Below the pieces are notes generated by a model. The model ran no database searches. It saw only the letters and a program-made list of their open reading frames with translations, and was not told the origin of the DNA. A DNA stretch of 64,000 nt from Phorcus lineatus (taxonomy: Eukaryota; Mollusca; Gastropoda; Trochida; Trochidae): assembly GCA_921293015.1 (NCBI GenBank), contig OV121083.1, positions 26,652,908 to 26,716,907 of the forward strand, given 5' to 3'. Numbering within the stretch: the stretch's first letter is position 1; every line of letters starts with the position of its first letter. This document shows positions 51,801-62,499 of this stretch, one piece after another. The translations under genes and the position numbers were made by a program.

Positions 51801-54800
51801 TCTATTCTGTATTCCAAGGTACTATGGTTATGTCAAATAAAGTACTTACTGTCACCTCATGTTCCAGTCTGACAGTAGAGGAACACATCTGGTTTTACGC
51901 ACGACTGAAAGGTCGCAGCAATCAGGATGTCAAAAAGGAGATGCCACAAATGATACAGGATGTCGGCCTGCCAAACAAGGTCAAGGACATATCCCGTAAC
52001 CTTTCAGGTATGTCTGTATATACTCCCATCTCAGCCATTTATATTTCACAGCATTTCTCACCGTACAATTGGTAAATGTTATCTTATCTTCCTCCCCAAA
52101 TTCATCAGCCTGTATCTTTATTCCCTAAGTTAATAACTTTACAAGGCTTGCTAGAGATTAGAATCATACAAAAGTCAAAAAGCTTTAAATGATTAATTTC
52201 ACTCTTAATTGTGTTATGTAATAGGGATTTACCATTACTCTCTCTTTTGGTTTGTGATTATTTTCTTACAAACAGTGACTGCGCAATGATCAACAGAATA
52301 TGAAATTAGATTAATTTTATCTTTCTGAAACCCTCAAATAAGCATCAATCAAGTGACATATAGACTTGTAAATTTGTATTTTGCATTAGTCTTCAACAAA
52401 AGATACTGGAATAACGTCTGTTGACTTTATTAAGGTGGAATGAAGAGGAAACTATCAGTGGCAATAGCATTTGTTGGCGGATCCAGAACCGTCATCCTGG
52501 ACGAACCAACAGCCGGAGTGGATCCATATGCACGTCGAGCCATCTGGGATCTCCTTGTCAAACTCAGGAAAAGTGAGGAAACATTTAGATTAAACCAAAT
52601 TCACTTTAAACCAGTGTCATCGCAGTGCCAAATATTACACTGTGACCTGCATATCTATTCAGTGTTGTTTTCCAACTCACTCAATCATGAAATATCAATC
52701 TAACAAACTAATAGTGTAAAATTATGTTGTCTTTGATGAAGATATTAAACATTTTTTTAACCAATTTCTGCTTGTTAGAACTATTTTGAAGGTTACACTG
52801 ACCAGGTAATGAAATGACATTGCTTTCCCTCAGATCGTACTATTATCCTGTCTACACATCACATGGACGAGGCAGATATTCTCGGGGATCGTATTGCGAT
52901 CATCTCCCACGGACGTCTGTGTTGTTGTGGGTCCAGCCTCTTCTTGAAGAATAGATTCGGCAGCGGTTACTACCTGACCTTGGTGAGACAGGAAGATAAT
53001 GGCGACGAGGATATGAGTCTCATGGAGAGTCTCCCTCGCTCTGTGGACACTAAACCATCAAGGCCGTCCACTGCTGGCAGCATACGATCAGCCATCGATG
53101 TCAAGGTGAGATTAATAGTTCTCTTGATTGTTTTCTTACTGTACAGGATTTATGGGTGCAAAAACATTGTACTATCAATCTCCTATGATAAATATTAACT
53201 ACATGTTGTCTGAACTGTGTGCAGGATTTTATGGGTCAAAGTAAGATATCTTCCACTATGTGATGGATAGATGAAGATATACAAATTTTAGATTTTCCTT
53301 TGTCAAGGTCTTATAAACTAATTAGATCTTTTATCATCCCATCTTTTGAAAAGATATGTGGACTTATAAGAATATTCATAATGTTATAATACTTCTTTTT
53401 GACTTTCTCACATACGACAGTAATAAGACTCAAAACAAGAGTTTGTTACAGTACGAAGATATGTTAAGCTTCCTAAACAAATACATTGTTTCTTTTTCTT
53501 ACTTGGATATCACAATACTGATTACATTGTCAGATAACTTACTCCTTCCTCCAGTGAATGTTTATTCTTATCAACAAATCCATTAAAGCCCATCTTTGAC
53601 ACGGACGATGAAGGATACTCTGAAAGACAGGACAACAGCGACAAGGCCAGCAGCAGCAACGGCAGTGGACCTCCCACCCCACCGCCAGAGGGAGCCACTA
53701 TGATACGAGGTATGTAATGTTCTCACCTTAAGTAATTTGATCCAAGGTGCTTAGAGAAAACTTTAGTAAGGTTTGATATTGGACAAGTCATGACTCTCTG
53801 CTTCTTGTTAACCCTTTAATTCTAGTTTTATCACAATATATAGCAATAATTATTTGCAGACTTTCTCCCTTTATTGATGCTGGAATGATCTGTTCTAAGT
53901 CAAACTAGAATTTTTTTTATTTCTCTTGTACCCCCAATGTTTCCAAAATACTTCACCCATAGTATTTCTTGTAAATTATCTTGTCTCAAAGTCAAATCTC
54001 AACAGACAGACCTGTTGATATCTCCCAGAAAAAAATTGTAGCGAAAATGATGAAATGTAACCAGATTTCATCTGTATTTAGGATTCTCGGAACCACGTAT
54101 AACTGCATTCATCGAGAAGTACGTGTCTGGGGCCAGACTGAGTGAGAGCACAAACACAGAACTCTGTTACCAGCTGCCAGAGGAGGCCGCGCACAGCGGA
54201 GACTATGAACATCTCTTCTCCCAACTGGAGAGGTCTCACTTTGATCTCGGCATATCAAGCTTCGGAATCTCAGATACTAGTCTCGAGGAGGTAGGCTTCT
54301 GTTTTACTGTGAACTTGTTGCAGTTGTTCTCCTTGTGATTAATGGAGCTCTTTTTCACACAACATCCTTTCCTCTTCAACCTTTCTAAGATGACTTTTTA
54401 TTACCCCGCTACAAAGTAAGCGGGGGTATATAGCGGTCATTCCGTCCGTCCTTCCGTCTGTCCTTCCGTCTGGTCAATAAATATGTGTCAGTGAAAACAA
54501 GTTGCCAAGATAATATTTTATGATTCAGGTGTTCCTGAAGGTAGCCGATGAGACTGGTGTAGACGAACCAACGGATGAAATGACTCGCAGCTCACTGGAG
54601 AAATCTTATGATGGTTAGATTTATTTGTCTTTAAACCTAGCCCTGTAAAGGCCCTTAAAGCATTTTAATGACTCGCAGCTCACTGGAGAAATCTTATGAC
54701 GGTTAGATTTATTTGTCTTTAAACCTAGCCCTGTAAAGGCCCTTAAAGCATTTTATTGACTCGCAGCTCACTGGAGAAATCTTATGATGGTTAGATTTAT

Positions 54801-57800
54801 TTGTCTTTAAACCTAGCCCTGTAAAGGCCCTTAAAGCATTTTAATGACTCGCAGCTCACTGGAGAAATCTTATGATGGTTAGATTTATTTGTCTTTAAAC
54901 TTAATCCTGTAAAGGCCCTTAAAGCATTTTAGAGATATTAGATAACTCTGTGTATTAACAAGTTCAAATCATTAGAAGTGTCCATTACAGGTCACCACTT
55001 TCTTATGAGTTAATGAACAGGAGATGTTAAGTGAATAGTTATTGTGTTTAGGTAGTGTTTTAAGCATCTTTAACAAAACTAGGTGATCTTGTATATTTGA
55101 ATAAAATCTTTGACATGATTTCTTTATTATCCTTTGCTGTGCTGAGATATTGTGAAATTGAAACATTGGCTGCTATGGGTTTAATGCGAGGTATATTTTT
55201 TGCCTGTATCAATAGCATCCAACTTGCTGAAGTATTACACAATGCTATTTGGTTGTCCAATGAAACTTTAAATCAACCTATCCCTTTTCGTGAACTGCTT
55301 TTATTGATTTACAATAGCATCTCATTTCATTTTCAGGAGGAAAGTACCCAAGACCGGTGACAAGACTGAGTTTCCGCGGAAGGATGAAAAAAAAGTTTAG
55401 TTTGTTTCCCCAGAAGCCTAACCGTGTCAACAGTAGCACCGATCTCATGGAGGACAGCGACCTTGGCAGTGACACCGGTAAGGGGGATAATCCTAATGAA
55501 ACATAGGCTATACTTGATTGGTAACCCGGCAAACGATCTGGAATACGCCGCCGTAAATGACGAAAGCGGCGAGTCACTTTATTGACAACCGGCGTACGCC
55601 TCAGGAGTATGCCGGATTCGCTGGTTTGAAATGACAGGCGAACCCGGCGTATAATGGCGGACAAATATTTTCGTTGTGACTATTCCACAAATATTTTATA
55701 GTCATCATTGTTTTTCTAAATGACATCAAAATGATTTAATTGGCAATAGGTATAATTATTAAAAACCATCCGTAACTTGATAGTGACATTTAAAGTCACA
55801 TTTCAAAATGTTTTTAAAAAAATATTTATATCTATAGATGAAACGTATTTTGAAACTAGTCTGAGGTATGATGACTGCTTCCTGTGTGTACGCAAACATA
55901 CTTGATTCAATTTGAGCCTGTTACTGACCCGGCGTACGCCGGTTCCATGTCCTGGATATACGCCGCTTAAACGAATCGAGCACAGCCATTATGAGGTCTT
56001 AGAAGTGTGTTCAGGAATGAGGCTATTAGTAGGAACTTGTCATTGTTTTTCATTTTTCCAAACAATGTAAGTTCCTGGGAAGATTCACTTTGATTGAACA
56101 GTTCATTTGATTATTGGTGAATCCAAATCATTTGAGAGCAGTTGTCATAGTTTTATTAGTTATTTTTCATGTTTGTTAATTCTTCTTTTAAAATAATTTG
56201 CATCTAAAAAAAATAATTTCAGAAAAATACATGAAAAAGTCTAAGAATTTTGACTGATGTATGAAACTATCTGCTATAATAAGATGTGAAATTTCATGAA
56301 GAACCAATAATTTCTGACACATCCAAAGAAGAATTTATGCATCCAAATTTGGAATGTACCACTATTGAGTTCTGAAGTTGTGAAGGTATACCTTATTCCT
56401 AAGCACGTTTCAAATATCCTTTTTCTTTCACTTACATTTGAACTTTTATTTTAACAATCTGAACTTTTAATGATATACCAATAATAATTTTTGTTTCTCC
56501 TTCTTAACTACTAATTGACTAACAAATTTTAAGATGTAGATTCTTTGAAAATTAAGAATATCTATTGCATGATGGAATTTCAAACCCTTATATCTCTTCT
56601 CTTATGTCCAAGCACGCAAACCTTTTGCAAATAATGGGCAGAAAAGTGAGTGGTTTGTACTTTAGCTGTTGTTTTTTATTGTTCAGATTCCAAATGATTA
56701 CTGTATGTTGTCACCGTGTAAGTTATCCTGTTTTTATCACATCTGAGCATGTACAGCTGAGCAAATATTTCAAAGCTTCTTAGAACAAAGAAAGTACCTC
56801 ACATGAACATTTGCTGACATCTATCTTGGTAGTAAGAAAGTTTAGACAAATATTGGCTGAAGGCTCACATTTTCAAAGATCTATATCAAAGGACCATCCT
56901 GTGGGTCGTCAATATAGTCGCATTGTATACAATTATACTGACTTACCGACTATCACTTTCAAGCTAATTGAAATAGAGACTATGTGATGGTATAATGGTC
57001 ACAAGTTTGATTGAAGAGCAGAAATGATGTGCAGTTAGTCAAACTAACTCTTTGAAATAAAAGCAGCCAGAAGGATAATTAGATGGAATAGTGTTTGATA
57101 TGTTATATAACTTTCATTATTACAAACCTGAAGTTTGATATTGGCTTCAGTACAAAAGGAAAGCTGTTTTTTTTATTTTCATCAAATCATATATGACATG
57201 TTATGACTTGATATCACAATATTTATTGTTAATGTTTGTGCACAACATGTCATGAAAATCACAGAGCATCTTCTAAGATTGTTCTGTGTTAATGTTTTGC
57301 TTCAAATCTGTCTTAGCACCTAGATGTCTGAAATCTATGCCTTGCAATATTGTCTGCTGAGCTTCATACAATACTGTCTGCATAAATGCTTGTTATGAAC
57401 ATCGGTGAATGATAACAAGATAAGATAATGATGATTGTACTTTATTGTAATAATCATGTACTTTATTGTAATAATCAAGTTTTGACAACCTTCAAGAGAA
57501 AAGCATCAAATAAACTCTTTAGTACCTTGTGACAAAAAAGGTGTGAAAAACCTCCTTTATATATTGGCTGAACCAATTATAACAAAAAAAATTTTCAGTG
57601 GAAACAATAAAAAGGTATGTTTCTGATTCGTTTGCTGATGAGCAAAATTGCAAATGTTGCAGAACAAGTTATCTGACCATTGTAGAGAGGAAATGCCCAA
57701 TAGATCAAGGTGGCATCGTGGTTGACGCAACATTTTTCAGTTTCCTCAGAACATTAATGATAATTTTTAATCAATCAACATAATTGATCCAGCTGAAGCA

Positions 57801-60800
57801 GAATGCACTACAATGTAAAGCCAATGTGGTATGGGTGTATTTCCAAAAAAACAAGCTGAAGGGATAAAGTAAAGTAATTCTTGAAAGCAGATCAAAAGTT
57901 CTTATTCATGCCTAGTATTTGTATGGAAAAGGGTAGGGGTTGTATTGCTTTTTTTTCAGCCTTCATTATTCTGCATAGTGTGTGTATTTGAAAACATTCT
58001 GAAAATTTTTTTGTGCATGTTTTGTATCTGGTGATGACTCCATGACTAAACAGTTGGTATAGATAAGAGAGCAAGTGTTTGATCATATTGTCACATATTG
58101 CGCAAACATATTTTTGTTAAACGTCTTTATGTATTTATCTTGTAAATGTGCTTGTTGTTTAGCAAGGTTCCATGCTAGTGCAGTGGTAGATAGATGCAAC
58201 TTATGTATGTTGTTTATTGCTTTTGATAAAAGAGTACTTTTCAATTATATTTTCTTATTATTCAGTAGATGTTTATTAAATGACTATTTTCCCCATAATC
58301 CTACTTCAAAGATGATAAAATTTCCTAATTTGCTTCAGATTATGAACATGTTTAGAGGTATCAGAATGTTCCTGAAAGTTCTTCAAAGGCATTCAGAAGT
58401 TCGTGTAATAATACTAGACAATTCTTATGGATAACAACTTCTTTATTTGATATCTCACGACGTTTCTGGGCTACTTCTTGCCCCTTCTTCATCATTCACC
58501 TGAAGAAGGGGCAAGAAGTAGCCCAGAAACGTCGTGAGATATCAAATAAAGAAGTTGTTATCCATAAGAATTGTCTAGTATGTTCCTGAAAGTGATGAAG
58601 CAATGTTCTCTCCACTTCAGAGTCTGTAGCAGAAGCACCAGCAGACCCAGGGTTCCTGCCAGAGGGAGAGAAGAAGTTGTCCGGGTGGACCCTAAAGAGA
58701 AGACAATTTGTGGCTCTTCTCATCAAGCGGTTCCACCATGTCCGCCGCAGCAAGAAAGGATTTGTTTGTGAGGTGAGTGTTGGGAACAGGTTAGTTTTCA
58801 GGCAAAGTTGATTACATTCCCGAAACACTGGAAGACAACAAGTTTGCTCTTTGGCTGAAACCCATTTTGACATATGTTGGATGCTTTTTCAGGAAAATAA
58901 AGAGATATCATGAAAAGAAAATTAATGTTACTTGTCACAATAAAAACATTTTCATAAATACAAGGATTTCTTATACAGATTACGAAGTGCAATATAGTCA
59001 TGCAAATCAATTTTCCTATATCAAATGATTAAATATGGTCACACTTCAGTGGCCACCGACAGTCTCTGCTTGATACCTTACAGCCTATTCTACATGTACA
59101 GATATTTTAAAGTTGTAAGATGTTCTACTCTCTGAAGAAAATATCATTTGCATTTACTAATCTAATGAGTAAAAAAAAATATCAACAAATGAAAATTGCC
59201 AAAAACATGCTACACTGCCCTTAAATTATTTTCTGAAAAAATGATATGGAGGAGATAGATGGTGCAAAATTTATTTGTAATAGATAATTCTGCCGGCTGG
59301 GTTTGTGTGTCTGGCTATGGTGTTTGCTCTGATCCTACCGCCATTCCGAGAAGAACCTGCTCTGGAACTTCAGCCCTGGATGTACGTACCAAAGAAGGGG
59401 GACCCACACCTCTACATGTTCTACAGGTGAGTACCGAGAGAAATTAGAACAGCATCTAAAATTCTAAATGAATGTTTGCTGGCATCAATGGCATCTAACA
59501 AAAAATAGTATTTGGTTCTCCCGCATCATGAGTTGTTTCAATAAAAAGTGAAAATAAAGTCCTACCACCAGTGTGATTTTGGAAAAAGATAACATTTAGT
59601 TATCTAAGCATCCTGATTTAATTGATTTTGTGTAAGGGGGAAAGCAAATTAATAGCATTATAAGGCATTGAATTGTTTATTTGTTTCAGCAACGACGCTC
59701 CTGGCACCACAATGGCAGACCACATTGAAGACAATTTACTAAACAAACCATACTTTGGAACAAGATGTATGAATTCATCAGTATATCAGATCAGGTAAGT
59801 TTCTTATTTCAAAGTAAATATAATTTTCAAAGTAAATATAATTTTCAGAAATTCATCAAAGAATTAAAATTGTCAATGTTAATGATTTCACAAGTCTGAA
59901 AGCAAATCAGAACTGAATACCAGAGTTTCTGTCTCAGTACTTATGTATATGCAGCCAATTACACTTGAATGGCTCGTTGCATGTGTGAAATGATGCCAGA
60001 CTTGAAATAGCTAGTCATTAGTGCTGGCATAAGTTGTTGATACAAGTTGTTCTGTTTCAGTGACTACCCATGTGATTTCTCAGCTACCACCAGCAAGTGG
60101 ACTGCCCGCCCAACACTGACCGGCAACCTGTCCATTGACTCCCCAGACTGCTCTTGTGACCTGGGCATCCCTCGATGTCCAGCAGGTAAGCAACTACTAA
60201 TGACTTTGGTAATGGGATAAGGCTTTTGTTAGCCCTGTGGGCTTCAGGTCAAAGGATCCTGGATTTGAATTTAGTGTATTACTTGACATCGTTGCCTTAA
60301 CTACAGAACTGAACTAGAAACAGATGTTCAGTGCTTTATTAAAATTCAGTGCAATATAAATATCATTTGTAAGATTTAACTAAAAGTGCTCAACCATAGT
60401 GTCATGTCAGGCTGCATCCTGGAATCACTGCTGTCTCCTGCGCCCAATTTATAATCCCTTGAAAGGAACAGCCTAATAATTCTGCACTCCATCTCATCTT
60501 GACTTGCCTCTAGTTCACAAACCTCACCCCACTTGCCTCTAGTTCCCAGACCTCACCCCACTTGCCTCATCAAAACCCCACTTTACCTCACATCACCACT
60601 ACTAAGCTTGTTTCACAATGAATCTTATCAAGAGATCTGTGATTAAAATTTACCAGAAACTCAGCATCACTTCAGGACTATTCTTCATCCAGTTACAATG
60701 TTGATGGTATAATTAAACTTAAAATCACCTCATTCCACTCACTTAGATTTCAGTTAGTGAAACTGTAAGGTCATAGATTTGTGCTAAACAGACTCGTTAT

Positions 60801-61502
60801 GGATGAAGACTTGCTTAGTTTTAATGTTAGACTGAAAACTTATTCATTAAACAATTAATTCTGTTAAGGCGCAGGGGGCCCCACCCCCTCTCAGCTCTAT
60901 CTGCCGACCACCGACTATCTCTACAACATGACTGGACGCAACATCAGCGACTGGCTCATCAAGACCATGGACAAGTACATCAAAAAGCGGTCAGTAATTT
61001 GTGTTCTTTTTCTGAAACTTATGTATATTTCATCCTTATATTAACTAAGATGACCAATCACTGGCTATCTGTGACTGCCTCGTGAATTCAATAACAATTG
61101 AGGAGAAGAGGAAACTAACACATAACTTGCCAAATGTATTAAGTCTGAAAGAGGCACTCATAACAATGAGTCAAAATATCAACAATTTATTTAATCAAAT
61201 GTAGAAATCTGTGTCAATCTTTAAATGTTGTGTTTAGAATATACAGGTGAGAATACAGAATATTGTTGCCTCATATAAGGTTAGTGAATAATCATTCCTT
61301 TGCGTTTTAAAATGTTTCCAGGTATGGAGGCTTTAGTTTTGGCGAGAGGAACCCTGTGGCTCAGCTGAATGCTACCCAACTCCAGAACATAATGGATAGA
61401 TTGCTCCGGGCTTCTAATAATGGATCTTCAGTTGGCAATTCAACAATCGGGAGCGATCTGGATGAGTTGATCAAAACCTACGTCAGACAAGATGTGTCAA
61501 AG
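39160..61502 (+). CDS. ABCA1-like: ABCA1/ABCA4/ABCA7-type lipid transporter, 5' part
   Basis: Thirty-two exons, all with GT-AG borders and matching phases, join to 1,707 residues with no stop. The gene runs off the right edge: family members are about 2,150-2,300 residues, and membrane domain 2 and nucleotide-binding domain 2 are missing here. The start [20 protein letters not shown] matches the ABCA1/ABCA4 N-terminus. Other diagnostic stretches are [68 protein letters not shown] and [11 protein letters not shown]. The family moves phospholipid, sterol or retinoid adducts across membranes at the cost of ATP. ABCA1-like is a clade name; NBD1 also resembles ABCA2 in places ([18 protein letters not shown]), so strict orthology is unresolved. 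Exon coordinates are given in the domain entries. Confidence 0.93.
40488..47289 (+). CDS. ABCA1-like: ABCA exons 3-13: extracellular domain 1
   Basis: Exons: 40488-40629, 41407-41540, 42008-42135, 42364-42636, 42967-43053, 43711-43993, 44293-44438, 44739-44858, 45312-45560, 46569-46662 and 47004-47289, about residues 55-701. Landmarks shared with ABCA1/ABCA4 are [10 protein letters not shown], the [21 protein letters not shown] run, [53 protein letters not shown] and QQFPYPCYI. Many N-x-S/T sites are present, as expected for a glycosylated loop. Exon 8 carries a Glu/Lys/Asn-rich insert (about residues 365-403). Introns are 0.3-1.0 kb and AT-rich; the exons are clearly more GC-rich. Confidence 0.88.
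45590..45860 (+). repeat. Possible tRNA-derived SINE, ABCA intron 11
   Basis: A tRNA-like head has B-box-like GGTTTGAGCCC (about 45651-45661) preceded by GTGGCTATACCAGC. A body follows with AAGGAACCCGCAAGTC. No second full copy in the window. Confidence 0.45.
47830..47930. mobile_element. Fragment of hairpin-MITE family
   Basis: Carries the outer segment GGATAACAACTTCTTTATT also found at 2203 and 58431, then on the minus strand CTGACGA (47896-47890) in the same relative place as the CTGAAGA of the 58.5-kb palindrome. Only one arm is present. ABCA intron 13. Confidence 0.6.
48131..50248 (+). CDS. ABCA1-like: ABCA exons 14-17: membrane domain 1
   Basis: Exons: 48131-48353, 48919-49140, 49621-49825 and 50129-50248, residues 702-958. 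Five membrane segments are visible: [74 protein letters not shown]; and [20 protein letters not shown]. The cytosolic coupling motif [18 protein letters not shown] (about residues 731-747) links to NBD1. [20 protein letters not shown], following the last helix, is highly conserved in the clade. Confidence 0.92.
49440..49530 (-). repeat. Possible SINE head, ABCA intron 15
   Basis: The minus strand reads GAGAGTTGGTTAGCTTAAGG then GTGGGTTTGAATTC, resembling A and B boxes of a tRNA-like head. It is degraded. Confidence 0.45.
50726..53105 (+). CDS. ABCA1-like: ABCA exons 18-22: nucleotide-binding domain 1
   Basis: Exons: 50726-50906, 51255-51386, 51868-52007, 52435-52572 and 52834-53105. All catalytic motifs are intact: Walker [10 protein letters not shown] (residues 1009-1017), Q-loop Gln1056 in CPQHN, signature LSGGM (1108-1112, split between exons 20 and 21), Walker B VILDE (1129-1133), D-loop AGVDP and switch His1164 in STHHMDEAD. 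Exon 22 continues through [24 protein letters not shown] and YYLTLVRQ into an acidic, Ser/Pro-containing linker. The site should be ATPase-competent. Confidence 0.94.
53589..58772 (+). CDS. ABCA1-like: ABCA exons 23-27: regulatory region
   Basis: Exons: 53589-53709, 54082-54290, 54529-54613, 55337-55477 and 58621-58772, about residues 1247-1482. Exon 23 ([14 protein letters not shown] and a Ser/Asn/Pro tract) is lineage-variable with a weak acceptor (CCATTAAAG). Exon 24 matches the conserved regulatory fold: [39 protein letters not shown] and TSLEE, then VFLKVADE in exon 25. Exon 26 is basic ([15 protein letters not shown]). Exon 27 has [16 protein letters not shown] and RRSKKGF, leading into TM7. 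Intron 25 begins with an 88-bp tandem array and intron 26 ends with a 79-bp palindrome. Confidence 0.85.
54401..54475. repeat. TACCCCGC / CCGTCC-rich dispersed repeat
   Basis: TACCCCGCTACAAAGTAAGC is followed by GGGGGTATATAGC and repeated CCGTCCTTCCGTCTG. I recall this type from bivalve genomes. There is one copy here, in ABCA intron 24. Confidence 0.55.
54580..54931 (+). repeat. Four-copy 88-bp tandem repeat spanning exon 25 donor
   Basis: Units start at 54580, 54668, 54756 and 54844 with exact 88-bp spacing and only a few differences. Each unit holds the last 34 bases of ABCA exon 25 (ATGACTCGCAGCTCACTGG onward), its GTTAGA donor and 48 bp of intron. Only unit 1 is joined to the rest of the exon. 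Reading on past it meets TAG at once. Confidence 0.95.
55478..58412 (+). other. ABCA intron 26, mostly plain
   Basis: The longest intron of the transcribed part here (55478-58620, about 3.1 kb). 55500-55670 and 55920-55990 are unusually CpG-rich with CCGGCGTACGCC-type blocks. The rest is AT-rich with no exon seen. Confidence 0.6.
58413..58579. mobile_element. 79-bp-arm palindrome, hairpin MITE
   Basis: Left arm 58413-58491 and right arm 58501-58579 are perfect inverted copies by eye, with a 9-bp spacer. The outer segment CTTATGGATAACAACTTCTT links it to 2203 and 47830. The right arm reads CTGAAGA, a GGGC/GCCC hairpin, then GAAACGTCG. A 14-bp direct repeat ATGTTCCTGAAAGT lies at 58366-58379 and 58580-58593. 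It ends 41 nt before ABCA exon 27. Confidence 0.92.
59284..61502 (+). CDS. ABCA1-like: ABCA exons 28-32: TM7 and start of ECD2
   Basis: Exons: 59284-59426, 59690-59794, 60061-60185, 60869-60989 (or from 60875) and 61322-61502. TM7 is about residues 1483-1503 ([20 protein letters not shown]), followed by ALELQPWMY, the FYSNDAP turn, [46 protein letters not shown] and [12 protein letters not shown], all in the ABCA1/ABCA4 order. The frame is open at the 61502 donor (GTGAGT). No further exon was recognised to 64000. Confidence 0.9.
60205..60300 (+). repeat. Possible degraded SINE head, ABCA intron 30
   Basis: TTGTTAGCCCTGTGGGC and GGATTTGAATTT loosely resemble A and B boxes at a suitable spacing. 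Weak. Confidence 0.3.
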
Positions 61503-61654
61503 GTGAGTCGTATATTGAGGCAGCAGAATGGCATGGAAATCATTTGCTGAAAGAAAATATTTGTGTATAAAGAATGTTCATTGAAGATTCATGTAATTTA
61601 TTTACCATGCTTTATAATGCTGAAAATTTAATTTTATATATGTCCATGTTTGCA

Positions 61655-61855
61655 AGCAATATTTATTTCATGTTGATAACAGAATTTTTAAGACAGAACA
61701 AGGATAAAAAAAGTTTTAAAAAACAAGGATCTTTCATTCATTCACACATTCTTACTCTTGTATTCCCAATAGCATTATCTTTAACGTTCTCCATACTAAT
61801 GTTTATCAGTTAAATATGTAATAAGTTTGGTATGCATTGCCCAATTACCTTCAAA
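61655..61855. repeat. Dispersed repeat, copy 2
   Basis: Direct, diverged copy of 27930-28110, sharing CATGTTGATAACAGAATTTT and ATAGCATTATCT blocks. Confidence 0.6.
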
Positions 61856-62169
61856 TTCATTAAATTTAGCTGTAGTCCAGTATCTTTTTTTTTCTATTGA
61901 GTAATAGTATTTTAATTCATTCTTAAAGTGTGATAGTGGAAGGGTTATCTTACGCAGTTTACATTTATAAATGTGGGACTTGGCTAGTAGTTATTTTAGA
62001 TCACACGTGTCATATGTATGAAATGAGGATGAAAACCCAAAAGGATCAACGGAAGGATCTTGCTGCACAAATGGTGCAAAGATTACTTTCGTCCAGATGC
62101 ATCAAATGGGTAAAATTCTGTGAAGCAGCCTGATTCTTTGATTGTTATCAGTTAATCTTAACCCTTCCG

Positions 62170-62300
62170 TTGCTGAATATTATTTTGACCAGTTTTGCCC
62201 CCGTGGCTGAATTTTCCAGCACTCGCCTCGCTACGGTAATAACGCAATTAGCCCCTGTGGCCGAATTTTCCAGCGCCGCCAGATGCGACCGTTTTAACAA
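62170..62300. repeat. Short tandem duplication, CpG-rich
   Basis: Two units about 65 bp apart share CCCCYGTGGCYGAATTTTCC and AGC/CGCC. The local base composition is richer in CG than the surroundings. Confidence 0.7.
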
Positions 62301-62499
62301 CATATGGCGTGTTTACATGGCGGAATACGGACGTTATCGTCGTTTTATACAAAGCTAGTCGGCGAATCCCGTGTTACAAATGGATGATACTTACTTGACA
62401 CTTTGAATGAAATTTCTATCACGCCTGGAACGGTTTCTACAACTGAAGTAAACTTGTTTTCAATTGGGGCGCCATAACTCAATAAATTCCAAGAGCGCA

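Noticed and set aside
55278-55664. 128-codon minus-strand open frame
   Set aside because: Antisense of ABCA exon 26 extended into the CpG-rich repeat; no homology.
58496-58873. 125-codon minus-strand open frame
   Set aside because: Antisense of ABCA exon 27 joined to the palindromic element.
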